From: Botryllus schlosseri
Taxonomy: Eukaryota > Chordata > Ascidiacea > Stolidobranchia > Styelidae
DNA length: 26,382 nt
Reading direction: 5' to 3'
NCBI GenBank assembly: GCA_000444245.1
Contig: ATSW01128410.1
Span: 1-26,382, forward strand
Under the pieces are notes generated by a model, which searched no databases, was not told the DNA's origin, and saw only the letters and a program-made list of their open reading frames with translations. The translations under genes were made by a program, and so were the position numbers. Each line of letters starts with the position of its first letter. Position 1 is the stretch's first letter. Shown here one piece after another: positions 1 through 9,762 of the stretch.

Positions 1-104
1 CGAGTCACCTTCGAAAATCGATTGACTTGACTTGACTCGAGTCAAAATATGCAATGACTCGAAATGACTCGTGACTCGAAGGTAGTGACTTGATCCCAAC
101 ACTG
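1..104. mobile_element. Right end of a hAT-type MITE (TGACTCGAG family)
   Basis: This stretch consists of degenerate repeats of tgacttgactcgag and ends in atcccaacactg, the reverse complement of the left terminus cagtgttgggat of the complete copy at 8836-9762. The last ~104 bases of the two copies differ at only about three positions by eye. The left part of this copy lies outside the window, so its target duplication cannot be checked. Termini beginning CAGTG and 8-bp duplications are typical of hAT elements; that assignment rests on the complete copy. Confidence 0.8.
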
Positions 105-342
105 CTCTGTATACGTGTATAGAATCCCATTCAGCAGATAATTGTTTATAGCCGGCTCACAATGGTTTAGTTATTACCGTCATAGTGGAACTACAACCCC
201 AATCACACAGTAAATGCAGCGATTAGATCAGTGGTTCCCAACCTTTTTCGACTCATCGCCCCCTTTTCAAACTCCACACCGATCATCGCCCCCCAGATAT
301 TGGGAACACAAAAATGGGCATACAGACTGAAATCACCGGCGA

Positions 343-435
343 GTTGACTAAGAAAAAAGGTCAACTTTTCGGCTCGACCCGAAATTACACTTTTCCAGCT
401 AATATTTGGTGAGTTGACTAACAAAAGAGGTCAGC
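343..435. repeat. Two copies of a palindromic module about 70 bp apart
   Basis: Positions 343-365 read gttgac, an A-rich loop, then gtcaac; 413-435 repeat this as gttgac, an A-rich loop and gtcagc. The pair is 70 bp apart. A similar pair about 72 bp apart occurs at 7570-7662 inside a MITE with different termini. The module may be a protein-binding site or a piece exchanged between elements; this is inference. Confidence 0.6.
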
Positions 436-640
436 CCCCCCCCCAATACGTTGGTCTTGACCCCCTCTATAGGGCGATAAAGCAAACTTCTGCAACCCTC
501 AGACCCAACTCCCCCGATACCTCTTTACCGCTACTTCTCAGCACAAATTGTTGGACTATTTAGTCAGTCGGCTGAATTCGCGCGAAGCGCGAAAAATTTC
601 TATTATTCATGGTTGAATCGGTCAATATGATCGTGAATTC

Positions 641-962
641 AGGACGTAGTTTATTTTTGTCCTTGATGTTCTTGCGGCATATACACCGACTCATGATACA
701 CATACACGCGATCTGCGCATATGCATACCATGAGTACATGGTGTGCATACGCCGCTGGACAAGGAAGTGCAGATATAGCCTTTTACAGCTTTCTAAGTCA
801 TGCACCACCCCTCCATGTTATCCCAGTAATGCATGAGCGCCAAGCAGGGATGCCATGGATACCAGTGTTACTATCAGGTCTTTGGTCTGACCCGGCCGGG
901 AATCGAACCCACGACCTACCGATCAAGAAGCAGGACGCTTAACCATTACGCTATCTTGTCGG
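641..962 (-). mobile_element. SINE A, tRNA-derived, near full length
   Basis: Read on the minus strand, the 5' head (about 893-962) is tRNA-like: an A-box-like tagcgtaatggttaagcg and a B-box ggttcgattcc, the internal RNA polymerase III promoter. A non-tRNA body of about 250 bp follows, ending near ctacgtcct. The body recurs at 15542-15810 and the head at 3106-3192. It lies inside the hAT element 229-1854, so it either inserted into it or was already carried by it. I could not identify a convincing target duplication. It is not a functional tRNA gene, because the tRNA-like head runs on into the repeat body. Confidence 0.8.
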
Positions 963-1540
963 TATAAATATTGCTGTCAATTTTTCATCCTCTCTCTGCT
1001 CATGTTCAGATTTACCGGTAAAGCTGAGTGACGAGTCTTGGAAAATGTAGGGCCCGTAAATAATAATTGAACATATTCGGGCGGACCCGTGGGTATAATG
1101 ACTTCGCTACGTACTGACATTTCGTGGCCTGTCTGCTTTGTCAAAAGATATTCAAATCGACCATACGTACTAAACTAAAATACACACACGATTTCAAATT
1201 GGTATTTCTGCACTGGCAATTAATTTTCTCTTCGAGATGGCATTTTTTGTGGAGTTCTGATTGGACAGGACAGGAACATTTGGAGCCAGCCATTTAGACG
1301 CCTATGGACAATTAAATATATATGTATATCGTATATATATCGAAGTCGGTCAGCATAAAGGCAGTCCTTTTCCTCCAAGGTTTTCTCGTTCTGGCACACT
1401 TCTCGGAGTCGCATGTTACATGGCCTGAAACTTCATATGTATTGGTGCGTCATGGTGTGATAATGGCTGACGACGAGATGCCCATTTCTATACCTCATGC
1501 GTATTATTTCTTGGAGGAAGGGATCCAATAAGCAAGAAAT
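963..1540. other. Interior of the hAT element, no gene recognised
   Basis: The sequence between the SINE and the right subterminal hairpin has only short open frames (60-70 codons) with no resemblance to a transposase or other known protein. It is probably filler of the non-autonomous element. Confidence 0.5.
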
Positions 1541-1929
1541 ACGCGACCGCGAAATGGCGCGCAGCGCGAAAATTTTTTGAAAAAGTTGCCTAAAATTTCA
1601 AAATAATACTCTATAATTAATGTTGATTCACGAAAAATTGTGGCCCCCTTCGAGTTCGGGCCCCCATCTCAATTGGGGGCTTGGGTGTAGCAGTTACGAT
1701 CATGGATGCCAATGTAGCCATTTCAACGCGCAATCGCCCCCTATCACCCCCTTCGTCCGTTTTCGCCCCCCTATCGCCCCCTTGGCTATTTTCGCCCCCC
1801 TGGACCGACAAATCGCCCCCTGGGGGGCGATATCGCCCACGTTGGGAACCACTGGATTAGATCATTGGGTTTCGTGACGTGATTGGAACAGCGGACGGCC
1901 ATAATGTAAGCCTACACAAGAGTTATTCG

Positions 1930-2045
1930 ATCTACAAGGGCCGTAACTGCCTAATCCCCAAACCCCCAGTGGGGGAGCTCGAAGGGGCCCAAAATTATTT
2001 CTTGGGTCGTTTGTTGGGGGAGGTTTATTCAACTTGAAAATCGTC
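1930..2045 (+). repeat. Interspersed repeat D, copy 1
   Basis: Blocks such as agggcc(g/a)taactgcct, gagctcgaagggg and aacttgaaaatc occur in the same order and spacing at 24104-24236. The family is not identified; no terminal repeats or target duplication were found. It may be the internal part of a larger decayed transposon. Confidence 0.55.
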
Positions 2046-2134
2046 GTCGCGTCTGTCGCGATTTTATGTCCCTAGAAGTTTGCATTTGAATATGATTAGT
2101 ATAAGGCGATTTTATAACATTGCAAAATGAAGAC

Positions 2135-2866
2135 AAAATCTTGTACAAATTGTAGCGCTAGGTCAAAAAAATTGTCAAAATTGTCAGAAAATGTTTGCAA
2201 CCTGAATTTCGTTTGTATATCGTTGATGTTTGCAATATTGGTGGACTTATCATTTGACATTGTACATCTTTTAGCATACTATAGGCTTTGTTTCGACGCG
2301 ACACTCCGTTGTAAAAGAGTGCCAATTTACCAGGCGTCAAACCCTCTCTGCTAAGCTGAATCTCCTCTTGGACTCGGCAAACCTTGCGTATCAGTCTTAT
2401 ATTCAATATAACACAATCAAGCACTCCTAATGGAACAAGGCTTTGGTTGGTTGGAACACGAAGATGCATGATGGAGAGAGATTCGCAATAGGGCTTGCTC
2501 GTCCGTTGCTCCATGGAATGGAGAATGATGCAACAGCAACGAGGAAAATATGTAGGCACGCGAATAGGAATGTAGAACAGTAATCAAATAATCGGGATTA
2601 AAATCAGACAATTAGAATGATTAGAGAAGCGGAATAGAAATGAGGACAGTTGAATTGAAAACTGATTCCTCTAAAAACATCATCAAATAATGAACAACAA
2701 TTAACATGCGCAATTGCAAACAGGCCTGCCGTTGTAGACGGCCCACGAATTGTCTGTTCATTGTGAATCATAAACGGTCAAATCGAACAAATATGTTGAC
2801 ATAGTGTTATGTACATTGTACAATGTACCGCTATATCCTAACTGATACAAGACTGCGTACTAGGGC
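2135..2866 (+). repeat. Interspersed repeat E, copy 1, interrupted
   Basis: Two blocks, about 2140-2282 and 2727-2866, match consecutive parts of the reverse complement of 13960-14290, sharing for example ccgttgtagacggccca and acaagactgcgt. In the other copy the two blocks are adjacent, so the roughly 440 bases between them here are an insertion, or else a deletion in the other copy. The insertion is not recognised; it contains no convincing coding sequence. The superfamily is unknown. Confidence 0.6.
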
Positions 2867-3105
2867 TGTTCAAAAATACCCTTTTTTTCGATTCAAGCCG
2901 GTCACCTCTTAAATCGTCAGGTTACCCTAAAAAACGCTGCACACCAAATTTGGTTCAATTATAACAAGTATGGGGCTCCGCAGATCCAATTGAATTTTTT
3001 AATTTAAACAGGAAAATTAAAAAAAAAATTCAAATTTTTCTGTTAACCCCATGAAATTGTAGAGCTGTCTTCAGAGACAATGCAAAACAAATTTGACTCA
3101 ATTTG
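2867..3105. other. AT-rich stretch, nothing recognised
   Basis: This AT-rich sequence has homopolymer runs (ttaaaaaaaaaattc near 3017) and no long open frame. It lies between repeat E and a SINE A head. Confidence 0.4.
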
Positions 3106-3192
3106 GTCAGACCCGGCCGGGGATCGAACCCACGACCTACCTATCAAGAAGCCGGACGCATCACGATTACACTATCTCGCTCGGCACTGTGT
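3106..3192 (-). mobile_element. SINE A head only (tRNA-like part)
   Basis: On the minus strand it carries the same B-box (ggttcgatccc), the anticodon-arm region and a decayed A-box as the head at 893-962. The body of the SINE is missing directly next to it. A body-like remnant lies about 300 bp downstream (3465-3540), so the two could be parts of one disrupted copy. Confidence 0.65.
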
Positions 3193-3334
3193 ACACAGCC
3201 GGCTAAAAGAAGCGTAATTAGTAGTTCTATTGCTAAAATTTAATCAAACAGGTCTCAATCGAAAGCTAATGTCGCGCTGATTCCGAAACACGAATTAATA
3301 TGTTAACATGGCAGTGGAACCAATCCGAAATGAC

Positions 3335-3460
3335 CGTCAAAGCCGAGAGAACGCCTGAGAAAGAGAGAGATATGATATTCCTTCTCGCATGCACCATCGA
3401 GATGCTTAGACAACGGAATTGCGGATACGGCCCCATGAGGTCATCTAGTCCGCGCCCCCT
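3335..3460 (+). repeat. Interspersed repeat C, copy 1
   Basis: A GA-rich start, then gatatgatattc, tgcaccatcgagat and gcggatacgg, recur in order on the opposite strand at 6474-6622, where the GA/CT tract is longer. The family is unknown; the simple-sequence edge could be a tail or head of a SINE-like element. Confidence 0.55.
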
Positions 3461-3464
3461 TTTT

Positions 3465-3540
3465 TTGTCTCCTCCATGCTATCCGTGATTGCTGAGCGCC
3501 TAGCAATTTTCGAGTCTTTCGTATGACCCGATCAGGTCGC
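3465..3540 (-). repeat. Diverged SINE A body fragment
   Basis: The strings cctccatgctatcc, gagcgcc and gatcaggtc appear in the same order as in the SINE A body copies at 805-880 and 15713-15786. The copy is strongly diverged. Confidence 0.45.
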
Positions 3541-4142
3541 CTGGTGAACAATATGAAGATGCTGGCCTCAGTGTTGTTGAAGAAGTTAGACGGTGCATGA
3601 TTCAAGCTTTGGACAGATTCAAGCTTGAAGCTGAAACTAGGTTTACCGGCATACAGCACTTAAATCAGGGGCGGGCAACTTCTCCAGTCGGCGGGCCGGA
3701 TATAGGAAAATTAAGTACTTGGCGGGCCGGATTGCTGAATCGATAAATTATACAGTATACACCCATTTAACCACATATACAAGGAATAACTCGTATTTCA
3801 TGAATGTATTTTAACGACAGCACTGTCACTTCAAATCCATTTCTCGCCGATGATGACGAAGACAATGTGGATTTGAGAATAGCGTCGTACACGCGCCGCC
3901 ATGTCTGGTTCTCTCTGATCAGTCAACACACAGTGCAATCCAATTAGAATTTCAAGGTGTTCGATAAGTCCAGTATCCTAGATTCACAAATATATCAATT
4001 CATTGGGGTTGAGTAGGGGACGAGATAGCGTCGTTGTTCAACTGTGTCGCCTAATTAATCGCGATATTGAATTCATGCGGCCTGCGTCCTCTACGAAATT
4101 TGAAAAGTGGCTCGAGACCCGCTTTGAGTTGGCAACCACTGG

Positions 4143-4275
4143 CATAAGCCGTGTCTTACAAGCCTAGAAGTGTGCCGTGCTACATGTCGGCAGTTACGGA
4201 ATCAAAAATAAGAAATATCAACCTGGTGTAAATGACCACTGTAGTCGACAAACACTATGATTACCACAAACGACA
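4143..4275 (+). mobile_element. SINE B, 3' part
   Basis: It matches the 3' half of the copy at 24956-25243, with ccgtgtcttacaa, gtgccgtgctaca, acctggtgtaaatga and gtcgacaaacac in the same order. It begins abruptly, without the tRNA-like head, as expected for a 5'-truncated retroposed copy, and ends a few bases before the nested hAT element at 4290. Confidence 0.75.
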
Positions 4276-4289
4276 GTTGGGCTGAGTAC

Positions 4290-5459
4290 TAGGGTTAGTT
4301 CGGATATCAATAATTTTCACTATCCAGATAACGGATGTATCCGTATATTTGGAATTTAGCTAACCGGTTAACCGGATAGTGAATCCTAAGTGAGATAATC
4401 GATTTCACGAGGTCTGCGTGAAAAATTTATCGCAAAATCATTACACAGTATAATTGCCGCTCCCTCCTTATAAAGCACACCGCATCAATAGTGGCATCCT
4501 GTAGCCGGGACCGAGTTTTGTAACAAAGAGTCCACACGTATTAAGTGCTCTTCCTGCTTCCACAAAATGGGCTGAATTATAATAAGCAAGGCTGAATATA
4601 GTAAGCAGTGCTTCCTTATTTTTGCCCATTCTTCTGTTTAGGTGTCTAGTACTGGATGGACGAGTAGCTGATACCGGCATTGTGGCCGACATGCTAGCTC
4701 GCTCTAAGTCCTCAACGAGAAATTCACATGAACAGGCCCGTAGCCAGCCGAAAAATAAGGGGGGGGGGTAAATAAAACGAGGTGGTTTAGATTTTTTTCG
4801 CATTTACTATCAGCGGAAATCAATTACGCTTGCACGCACGAACATGTTTCCGGAATGCGAACATTCGATGTCATTCAGTTTCGCAATGTCACTCATTAAT
4901 CACAATCGCTGATCATAATAATCTCATCGGTATATTGTCTCCAAGCCACCAAGAGATAGGAGCCAACGCATGCCAGGCCCGAGACTATGGTTACGCCAGC
5001 GATGATATCGTTCGTACCATGCCTATTGCAGATGGGATTGTGCAGGCCAGCGATAATATCGTGAGCACCAAGCCAATGCAGATGCGATTATGTAGGCCAG
5101 TGATGGTATAATGTCCACAGAGCCTATTGCAGATGTGATTCTGCCAGCGGAATTATAAGGCTTGTTGAGGACTCGAAAATTAAGGCCAGCAACGATAGCC
5201 GAGTTCGCGGCAATCAATGACCTGATTTGGCGATCTTCTCAGCGGGATATTTCGTCGCGTTACACAGTGCATTGACGTATCCCGCTAATTGGCCGCGCGA
5301 AACACTGATAATACGACTTATCGAAGCTTGCTAAAAGCTTAAACCACATTATTAACGATACAATTTTATCCGGTTAACCGGCAGATTTATATCCGGATAT
5401 CGGATAAGAAAAAAACCTGCGGTTAACCGGTTAACCGTTATCCGGATAATCCAACCCTA
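4290..5459. mobile_element. hAT-type element with TTAACCGG subterminal repeats, 1.2 kb
   Basis: The left end starts tagggtt and the right end finishes aacccta. Both sides then carry repeats of ttaaccgg and tatccggat. The flanking 8-mers ctgagtac (4282-4289) and ctgggtaa (5460-5467) agree at six of eight positions. The interior encodes no recognised protein but includes a minisatellite near 4996-5150 and, near 4734, a string caggcccgtagccag followed by a G run that resembles one end of another transposon. Nesting within 3666-5697 makes this the younger of the two. Confidence 0.75.
4996..5150 (+). repeat. Minisatellite, about three units of roughly 50 bp
   Basis: Units begin at (c/t)gat.atatcgt and end with gcagatg.gatt.tg.aggccag. 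Three diverged units are visible in tandem. They lie inside the nested hAT element 4290-5459. Confidence 0.6.
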
Positions 5460-6473
5460 CTGGGTAAATGGTAAATGCGGATAATGCAAGTCTTCTCGCC
5501 TGGACGAACTTACGCATAAGCTCCACTCTCGGACGCTGCGCATACATACATAACACACAGTCACTAAAATTGTACCTAGTAAGCAAGTATTGGGGAATCT
5601 CGGCAGACTGGGGCGCGGGCCACATTATCACGTAAGACGGAAAACAGTCCGCGGGCCGGACAAAATCCCTTCGCGGGCCGCATGTTGCCCACCCCTGACT
5701 TGAGAGATATGTTTGGATTTTTGAATTCCCACGCGATGCTGCAAAGCGAAAGTCACAATTTATTCACCAGCGCTTTTAGAAGCACTTATGACGACGGGGT
5801 GGACTTTTTTGAGTTAGCTGCGAATATTGTCATGTCTTCTATACCTTCGAATTAGGGATCATATAAATCGGAAGATTGCTAGCTTTTCGTACAAATCAAT
5901 ATGAGGCCTCTAGGACATACACAAATTAGATAAGATAATATGAAGTTGTTCAACTAGAGATTTTAAAAGGGTGTAAGGGGCTGGTGCGGAGCAGTGAAAG
6001 CACGTTTGATCGTAGTGCAACAGCGTGTGATGTTTTACAGTGGTTAGTTAATGCAAAGCTACTTGATTCGACACGATATCCATGCTCGTGTCTGAAATTT
6101 TATCTGACCATTGGTGTTTCTATTGCGAGCTGTGTGAGTAGCTTCTCAAAGATCACACTGCTTAAGTGTCTTATTTACGTTCTACCATGAATGATGATCG
6201 GCTCAGCTCTATCCATTCTGTCTATAGAAAGAGACTACGTTCAAAAACTTGAATTTGAGGATATTATCGCTGATTTTGCTTTGAGGCGGCTATTTATCTT
6301 ATATTTGCACAATACATTCGTTCGCTATTTCTTGTCTTTATTATTTTTGGCCTTATCAACGTTGAGACGGTGAGGCTGAGACGCGGCATATTATTTGTAA
6401 TTATTTTTATTGACAAGATTGCTTGAACAGGAATCTATGCCGAAATTTGCTGCGGTCTACTGAGGGGGCAGCA

Positions 6474-6622
6474 TTCCAAGCAAAGCCAGGGCGGCAGCAC
6501 ATGCTGCTACGCCAGTGGGTACAAACTAGGTGACCTTGCGCCCGTATCGCATCTTCGTCGTCAGAGTATCTCGATGGTGCAGGCGCTAAAGAATATCATA
6601 TCTCTCTCTCTCTCTCTTTTGT
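6474..6622 (-). repeat. Interspersed repeat C, copy 2, with a CT tract
   Basis: The reverse complement starts with a GA run (plus-strand CT tract 6601-6617), then gatatgatattc, tgcaccatcgagat and gcgatacggg, in the order seen at 3335-3460. The family is not identified. Confidence 0.55.
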
Positions 6623-7198
6623 GGATCTCAAAATGTGGTGACCCTATTACTGAAGCAGGGGTATAAGTAATGCCGCAAATTTTACTCAATTACAAGTAGA
6701 ACTAGGAATTTCAAAGCAATAAAAAATCCATTTCCACACAGATAGGTAATGGCGGATGTAACATTAACTCGCAACGCCTCCGAATACACCTTAAGGCACC
6801 AAAATTAAGAAACAGAGATTTGAATGAACGTCCAGCCGAGCCATTTCTATCTAGCGACTCATCTTAAAGATATTCTTGAATGGTGGTATGTATATTTCAG
6901 AAGAAAATGGATCAAAAATTTCCAATTCTAACTATTGCTCACTATTTTGCTGAGACTGACAGCTTGTCAACTTTCAAAGTCAACCTGATCGACCTTACTA
7001 CTCGGAATTTTTTTTTTTTTTCACAAACCGCGACCAAACATCTTTAAATAGCAATATATGTGAGCTTGCACAGTAGGATACTTCATTTCAGACGGCCATT
7101 TCTGTAACTGTCGTGGAGTTTTACCAGTTATGAAGCGAATTTGTCTCGTGATTTACCTATAATTGAAAGAAATACAAATTAGGCTATCACTCATTTTG
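6623..7198. other. No gene or named repeat recognised; one poly-T run
   Basis: No open frame of note is visible. A run of 14 T lies at 7008-7021. Part of this stretch may belong to the hAT whose right end is at 7198-7261. Confidence 0.4.
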
Positions 7199-7261
7199 AA
7201 AATTAGGAGGTCTCGCGGACCCCCTGAAATTGCTTCGCAGACCCCCTGTTGAGAACCGCTG
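7198..7261. mobile_element. Solitary right end of a hAT-type element
   Basis: The stretch contains two copies of a (g/a)gaccccctg-type string and ends in gttgagaaccgctg, a form of the common hAT terminus (reverse complement cagcggttctcaac). No matching left end was found upstream. It could be the end of the ZMYM1-like transposon at 3550-6300, but the sequence does not prove that. Confidence 0.55.
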
Positions 7262-7463
7262 AGCTAGCGTTTACCAGCCATCCGCCTATCTGCTGTATAA
7301 TCGCAGTGGCTGCTATGTTGAAGCCCGTGTACCTTCATGATTTCGATAATTTCAGGCATATCGATTAACAGTACGTTCACTCGGATTGAGGATAGCATGA
7401 ACTCAAAATCGCACTAATATGCCACTAATATCCGATCAGAATATTTCGTGTCGTTATCAACAG

Positions 7464-7876
7464 TAGGGTTACCATATTTTCCGCTCCGAAAAAGTGGACA
7501 CTTTTCAGAAATTATGAAAACGGAGATGAAAACTGATGATTTTGAATTTTTTTCGACCAATAGTACTGCGTTGACTTAGAAAAAGGTCATGACTTTGACT
7601 CGACTCCCCAATTACCCGCTTTTTTACGTTACTTTTGCGGTGTTGACTAAAAATGCGTCATCTTTCCCATCTCTACTCCCTAAATACCCGCCGCATTTTT
7701 CGTTCATTGTATTGCCAACTCTGGCGTTCGCTGCGTCGGAATCGAGTTTTTCATCGCATTTTTCTAAATAAAGGAGACAAATACCCAAACACGAGGACAT
7801 TTAGGCGTCTTCGGACTCTTTCAATTTGTTGAAAAATAAGACAAATCCTCTTAAAACCGGACATATGGTAACCCTA
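7464..7876. mobile_element. hAT-type MITE, 413 bp, perfect target duplication
   Basis: The left end is tagggttaccatat and the right end is its reverse complement. The 8-bp duplication atcaacag at 7456-7463 and 7877-7884 is perfect. The interior has no gene but holds two palindromic gttgac...gtca modules (7570-7590 and 7642-7662) similar to those at 343-435. The short length, lack of coding sequence and intact duplication define a MITE. The 8-bp duplication favours hAT. Confidence 0.88.
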
Positions 7877-8476
7877 ATCAACAGGAATTGATACGGCACA
7901 ACGAACGTTTTCGTGACGTACTGGTAATACTAGTAATATACAACGTAACACAGGGGTCACCAACCTGGTGCCCGCGGGCACCAGGTAGCCCGTGAGGACC
8001 AGATGAGTGGCCCGCGAGTCTGTTCTAAAAATAGATCGAATAGCAGCATTTGCCAATATTCGTCAGATTATCACACTATAACATGCTGAGACTTCGAAAT
8101 GACAATACATATATATAAACACTTAAAATGATGATATCAAATATCCCCAATTACAATTAGTAATATACCAACATGTATAGTAGAATAACAAGATATCGAA
8201 GACGCAGAATAGGCGATATGACGGCACGCCATCCACGGTCTTCTTGAAAGGGTGGGGGGTTCCGTTATGGTAGCTCGACGTCATGGGCAATGCCAAGTAG
8301 TAAACAACATTACTATCCGGTAGCAAATGGCGGTGACGTACTAGCAGATGCAGTATGCCCAATGTGTATTGCAACTTTTGACACAGCTTGCGTCTCTCTT
8401 ACACTCAACGCAATTTATAGTACCATGTTTCTGTAATCGATGCTGCTGTCAGGTATAATGAAATCTGTCATGTCTG

Positions 8477-8741
8477 GATGCTGAACAGTTAGAGATTGAA
8501 ATTGTACCACTGCGAAATCACCTCCACCTCAAAGCCCACAAGGCTGCAGCAAACTTTTGGTGCCTTGTTGACACGGAAAAGTACAGTGGTGAATGCGCAG
8601 CAGCTATGAAGGTTGCAAGCGTGTTTGGTTCAACTTATCGTTGTGAATCAGTCTTTGCGGACACGACATTCATCAAATAACAAACACAGAACACGCCTCA
8701 CTAATGCACATCTGGAACACTCACTCAGAGTTGCAGTGTAA
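8477..8741 (+). pseudogene. hAT transposase C-terminal remnant
   Basis: The frame encodes EIVPLRNHLHLK, ANFWCLV, KVASVFGSTYRCESVFADTTFIK; after a one-base shift and in-frame stop following FIK it continues as KHRTRLTNAHLEHSLRVAV and stops. The pattern FGSTY.CES.F...NFIKSK.R.RLT..HLE..LRVA is the C-terminal hAT dimerisation region of the group related to GTF2IRD2 and ZBED5-type proteins. This is a different hAT lineage from the ZMYM1-like remnant at 3550-6300. The catalytic core is missing, removed by internal deletion. It sits in the expected 3' half of the element. Confidence 0.8.
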
Positions 8742-8835
8742 GTTACATACCCGAGTACAGCGCACTAGTTGATAGCATGCAATGCCAGGCCTCCCACTGA
8801 CTGGTTTAGAAACAGATAAGACGATGTCCAGTATA

Positions 8836-9762
8836 CAGTGTTGGGATGACTCGAGTCATGACTTGACTCGAGTAAGACTCGAGTCACCTTTTTTGTATGA
8901 CTTGACTTGACTCGAGTCACTTCGCCGAAATGACTTGACTTGACTTGACTAGGATATTAAAAATGTGGATTGACTCGTGACTCGGAGCAAAATTCACGAG
9001 TCAATTTCAAGTCATCAAGTAATCGGTGTCGATAAAAATCACTATCTTGCATATCGTCGGATCGTTCGCGAACCGCTGGTGTAACCCGTGAGAGCGACCA
9101 ATCGTTCAATGATCGTGCGTTTTACTGAGCCTCCATCGTTCTCTCACAAATCAATTGACCACAAACCAAGTGATCGAAGCTCACAGCTTCCGTTGTCGTA
9201 AACTAGTATAATATAGTTCTATTTAGGTTCTCTTACGTTGACCAAAACTCTTGTTTTATTGAAATTTAATTCGAATATAGTTAGTTTATATATTCCTAAA
9301 TATTTGGCGCATGCTCGAATTGTATCATATCAATCTGTAAATCGGTAATGTATTGCATCTAATCAATTTGTGTCTCTTTTCTCTATTTTGGCTGGTAACT
9401 ATAAACTGAGGCTATGGCTAGGCTGGGGCTATATGTGAGCGATACAGCGCCTTCTTGCGTGTATATGTAAGTCTATATTCGTTCGTCGGTTCAAAATCAA
9501 TGACCACTCAATCTGTATTTCAGACAGCCAGCAAAATGCAATAACGTAGATATGCCTCATACTTCGAAAAGGCAACTTGACTTGAATTGTGACTTGACTC
9601 GTGACTTGACTTGACTTGACTCGAGTCACCTCCGAAAATCGAGTGACTTAACTTGACTCGAGTCACCTTCCAAAATCGATTGACTTGACTTGACTTGAGT
9701 CAAAATGTGCAATGACTCGAAATGACTCGTGACTCGAAGGTAGTGACTTGATCCCAACACTG
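8836..9762. mobile_element. hAT-type MITE with TGACTCGAG subterminal arrays, 927 bp
   Basis: The ends are cagtgttgggat and atcccaacactg, exact inverted repeats. The flanking 8-mers are ccagtata (8828-8835) and ccagtatg (9763-9770), seven of eight identical. About 170 bp at each end consists of variants of tgacttgactcgag, which looks like a microsatellite but is symmetrical around the element. The interior (about 9010-9575) encodes nothing recognised. It interrupts the hAT element 7951-10059 and so is younger than it. A second copy ends at position 104. Confidence 0.92.

Larger units (their letters stand above)
229..1854. mobile_element. hAT-type non-autonomous DNA transposon, 1.6 kb, complete ends
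   Basis: The left end reads cagtggttcccaac and the right end is its reverse complement (gttgggaaccactg). A perfect 8-bp duplication, gattagat, lies at 221-228 and 1855-1862. Both subterminal regions are rich in atcgccccc runs. No transposase is recognisable inside, so the element is probably non-autonomous. It holds a duplicated palindromic module (343-435), two GCGC hairpin motifs (about 578-598 and 1556-1575) and a SINE A copy on the minus strand. The perfect duplication and well-preserved ends suggest a fairly recent insertion. The 8-bp duplication and CAGTGG ends fit hAT; no other superfamily fits as well. Confidence 0.9.
3666..5697. mobile_element. hAT-type element, 2.0 kb, GCGGGCC-rich ends
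   Basis: The left end reads caggggcgggcaac and the right end gttgcccacccctg, so the termini are inverted repeats. Both subterminal regions repeat gcgggccg. The flanking 8-mers acttaaat (3658-3665) and acttgaga (5698-5705) agree at five of eight positions. The insertion is independently supported because its removal restores an open hAT transposase frame. No own transposase is recognised. It holds a SINE B fragment and a nested hAT element (4290-5459). A string ttggcaaccactg at 4128-4140 looks like the end of another hAT insertion whose partner end I did not find. Confidence 0.85.
3550..6300 (+). pseudogene. hAT transposase pseudogene, ZMYM1-like, split by another hAT element
   Basis: Three pieces are visible. 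The first (3558-3662) encodes a helix-rich segment including EEVRRCMIQALDRF. The second (5706-5855) encodes RDMFGFLNSH and more. Removing the hAT element 3666-5697 with one target copy leaves these two in one uninterrupted frame. The third (5984-6300) encodes VLQWLVNAKLLDS, FYLTIGVSIASCVSSFSKI and, after one in-frame stop at 6188-6190, LSILSIERD...FEDIIADFA. This resembles the hAT C-terminal dimerisation region of zinc finger MYM-type protein 1-like proteins (family pattern L.I..S.AS.ERSFSKL, then L.LLSIE, then DFA). A stop at 5853-5855 and at least one frameshift lie between the second and third pieces. The N-terminal half, including the first catalytic region, was not found. A decayed transposon gene is far likelier than a live host gene. 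Confidence 0.75.

Noticed and set aside
893-962. tRNA gene on the minus strand
   Set aside because: A-box and B-box are present, but the sequence continues into a repeat body found elsewhere and the arms pair poorly; it is the head of SINE A. The same holds for 3106-3192 and 24970-25035.
2158-2559. 133-codon open frame on the minus strand
   Set aside because: It runs across repeat E and the unrelated inserted segment, with no domain; a chance frame.
4734-4775. Left end of a further transposon (caggcccgtagccag plus G run)
   Set aside because: It resembles a known style of terminus, but no partner end or target duplication was found.
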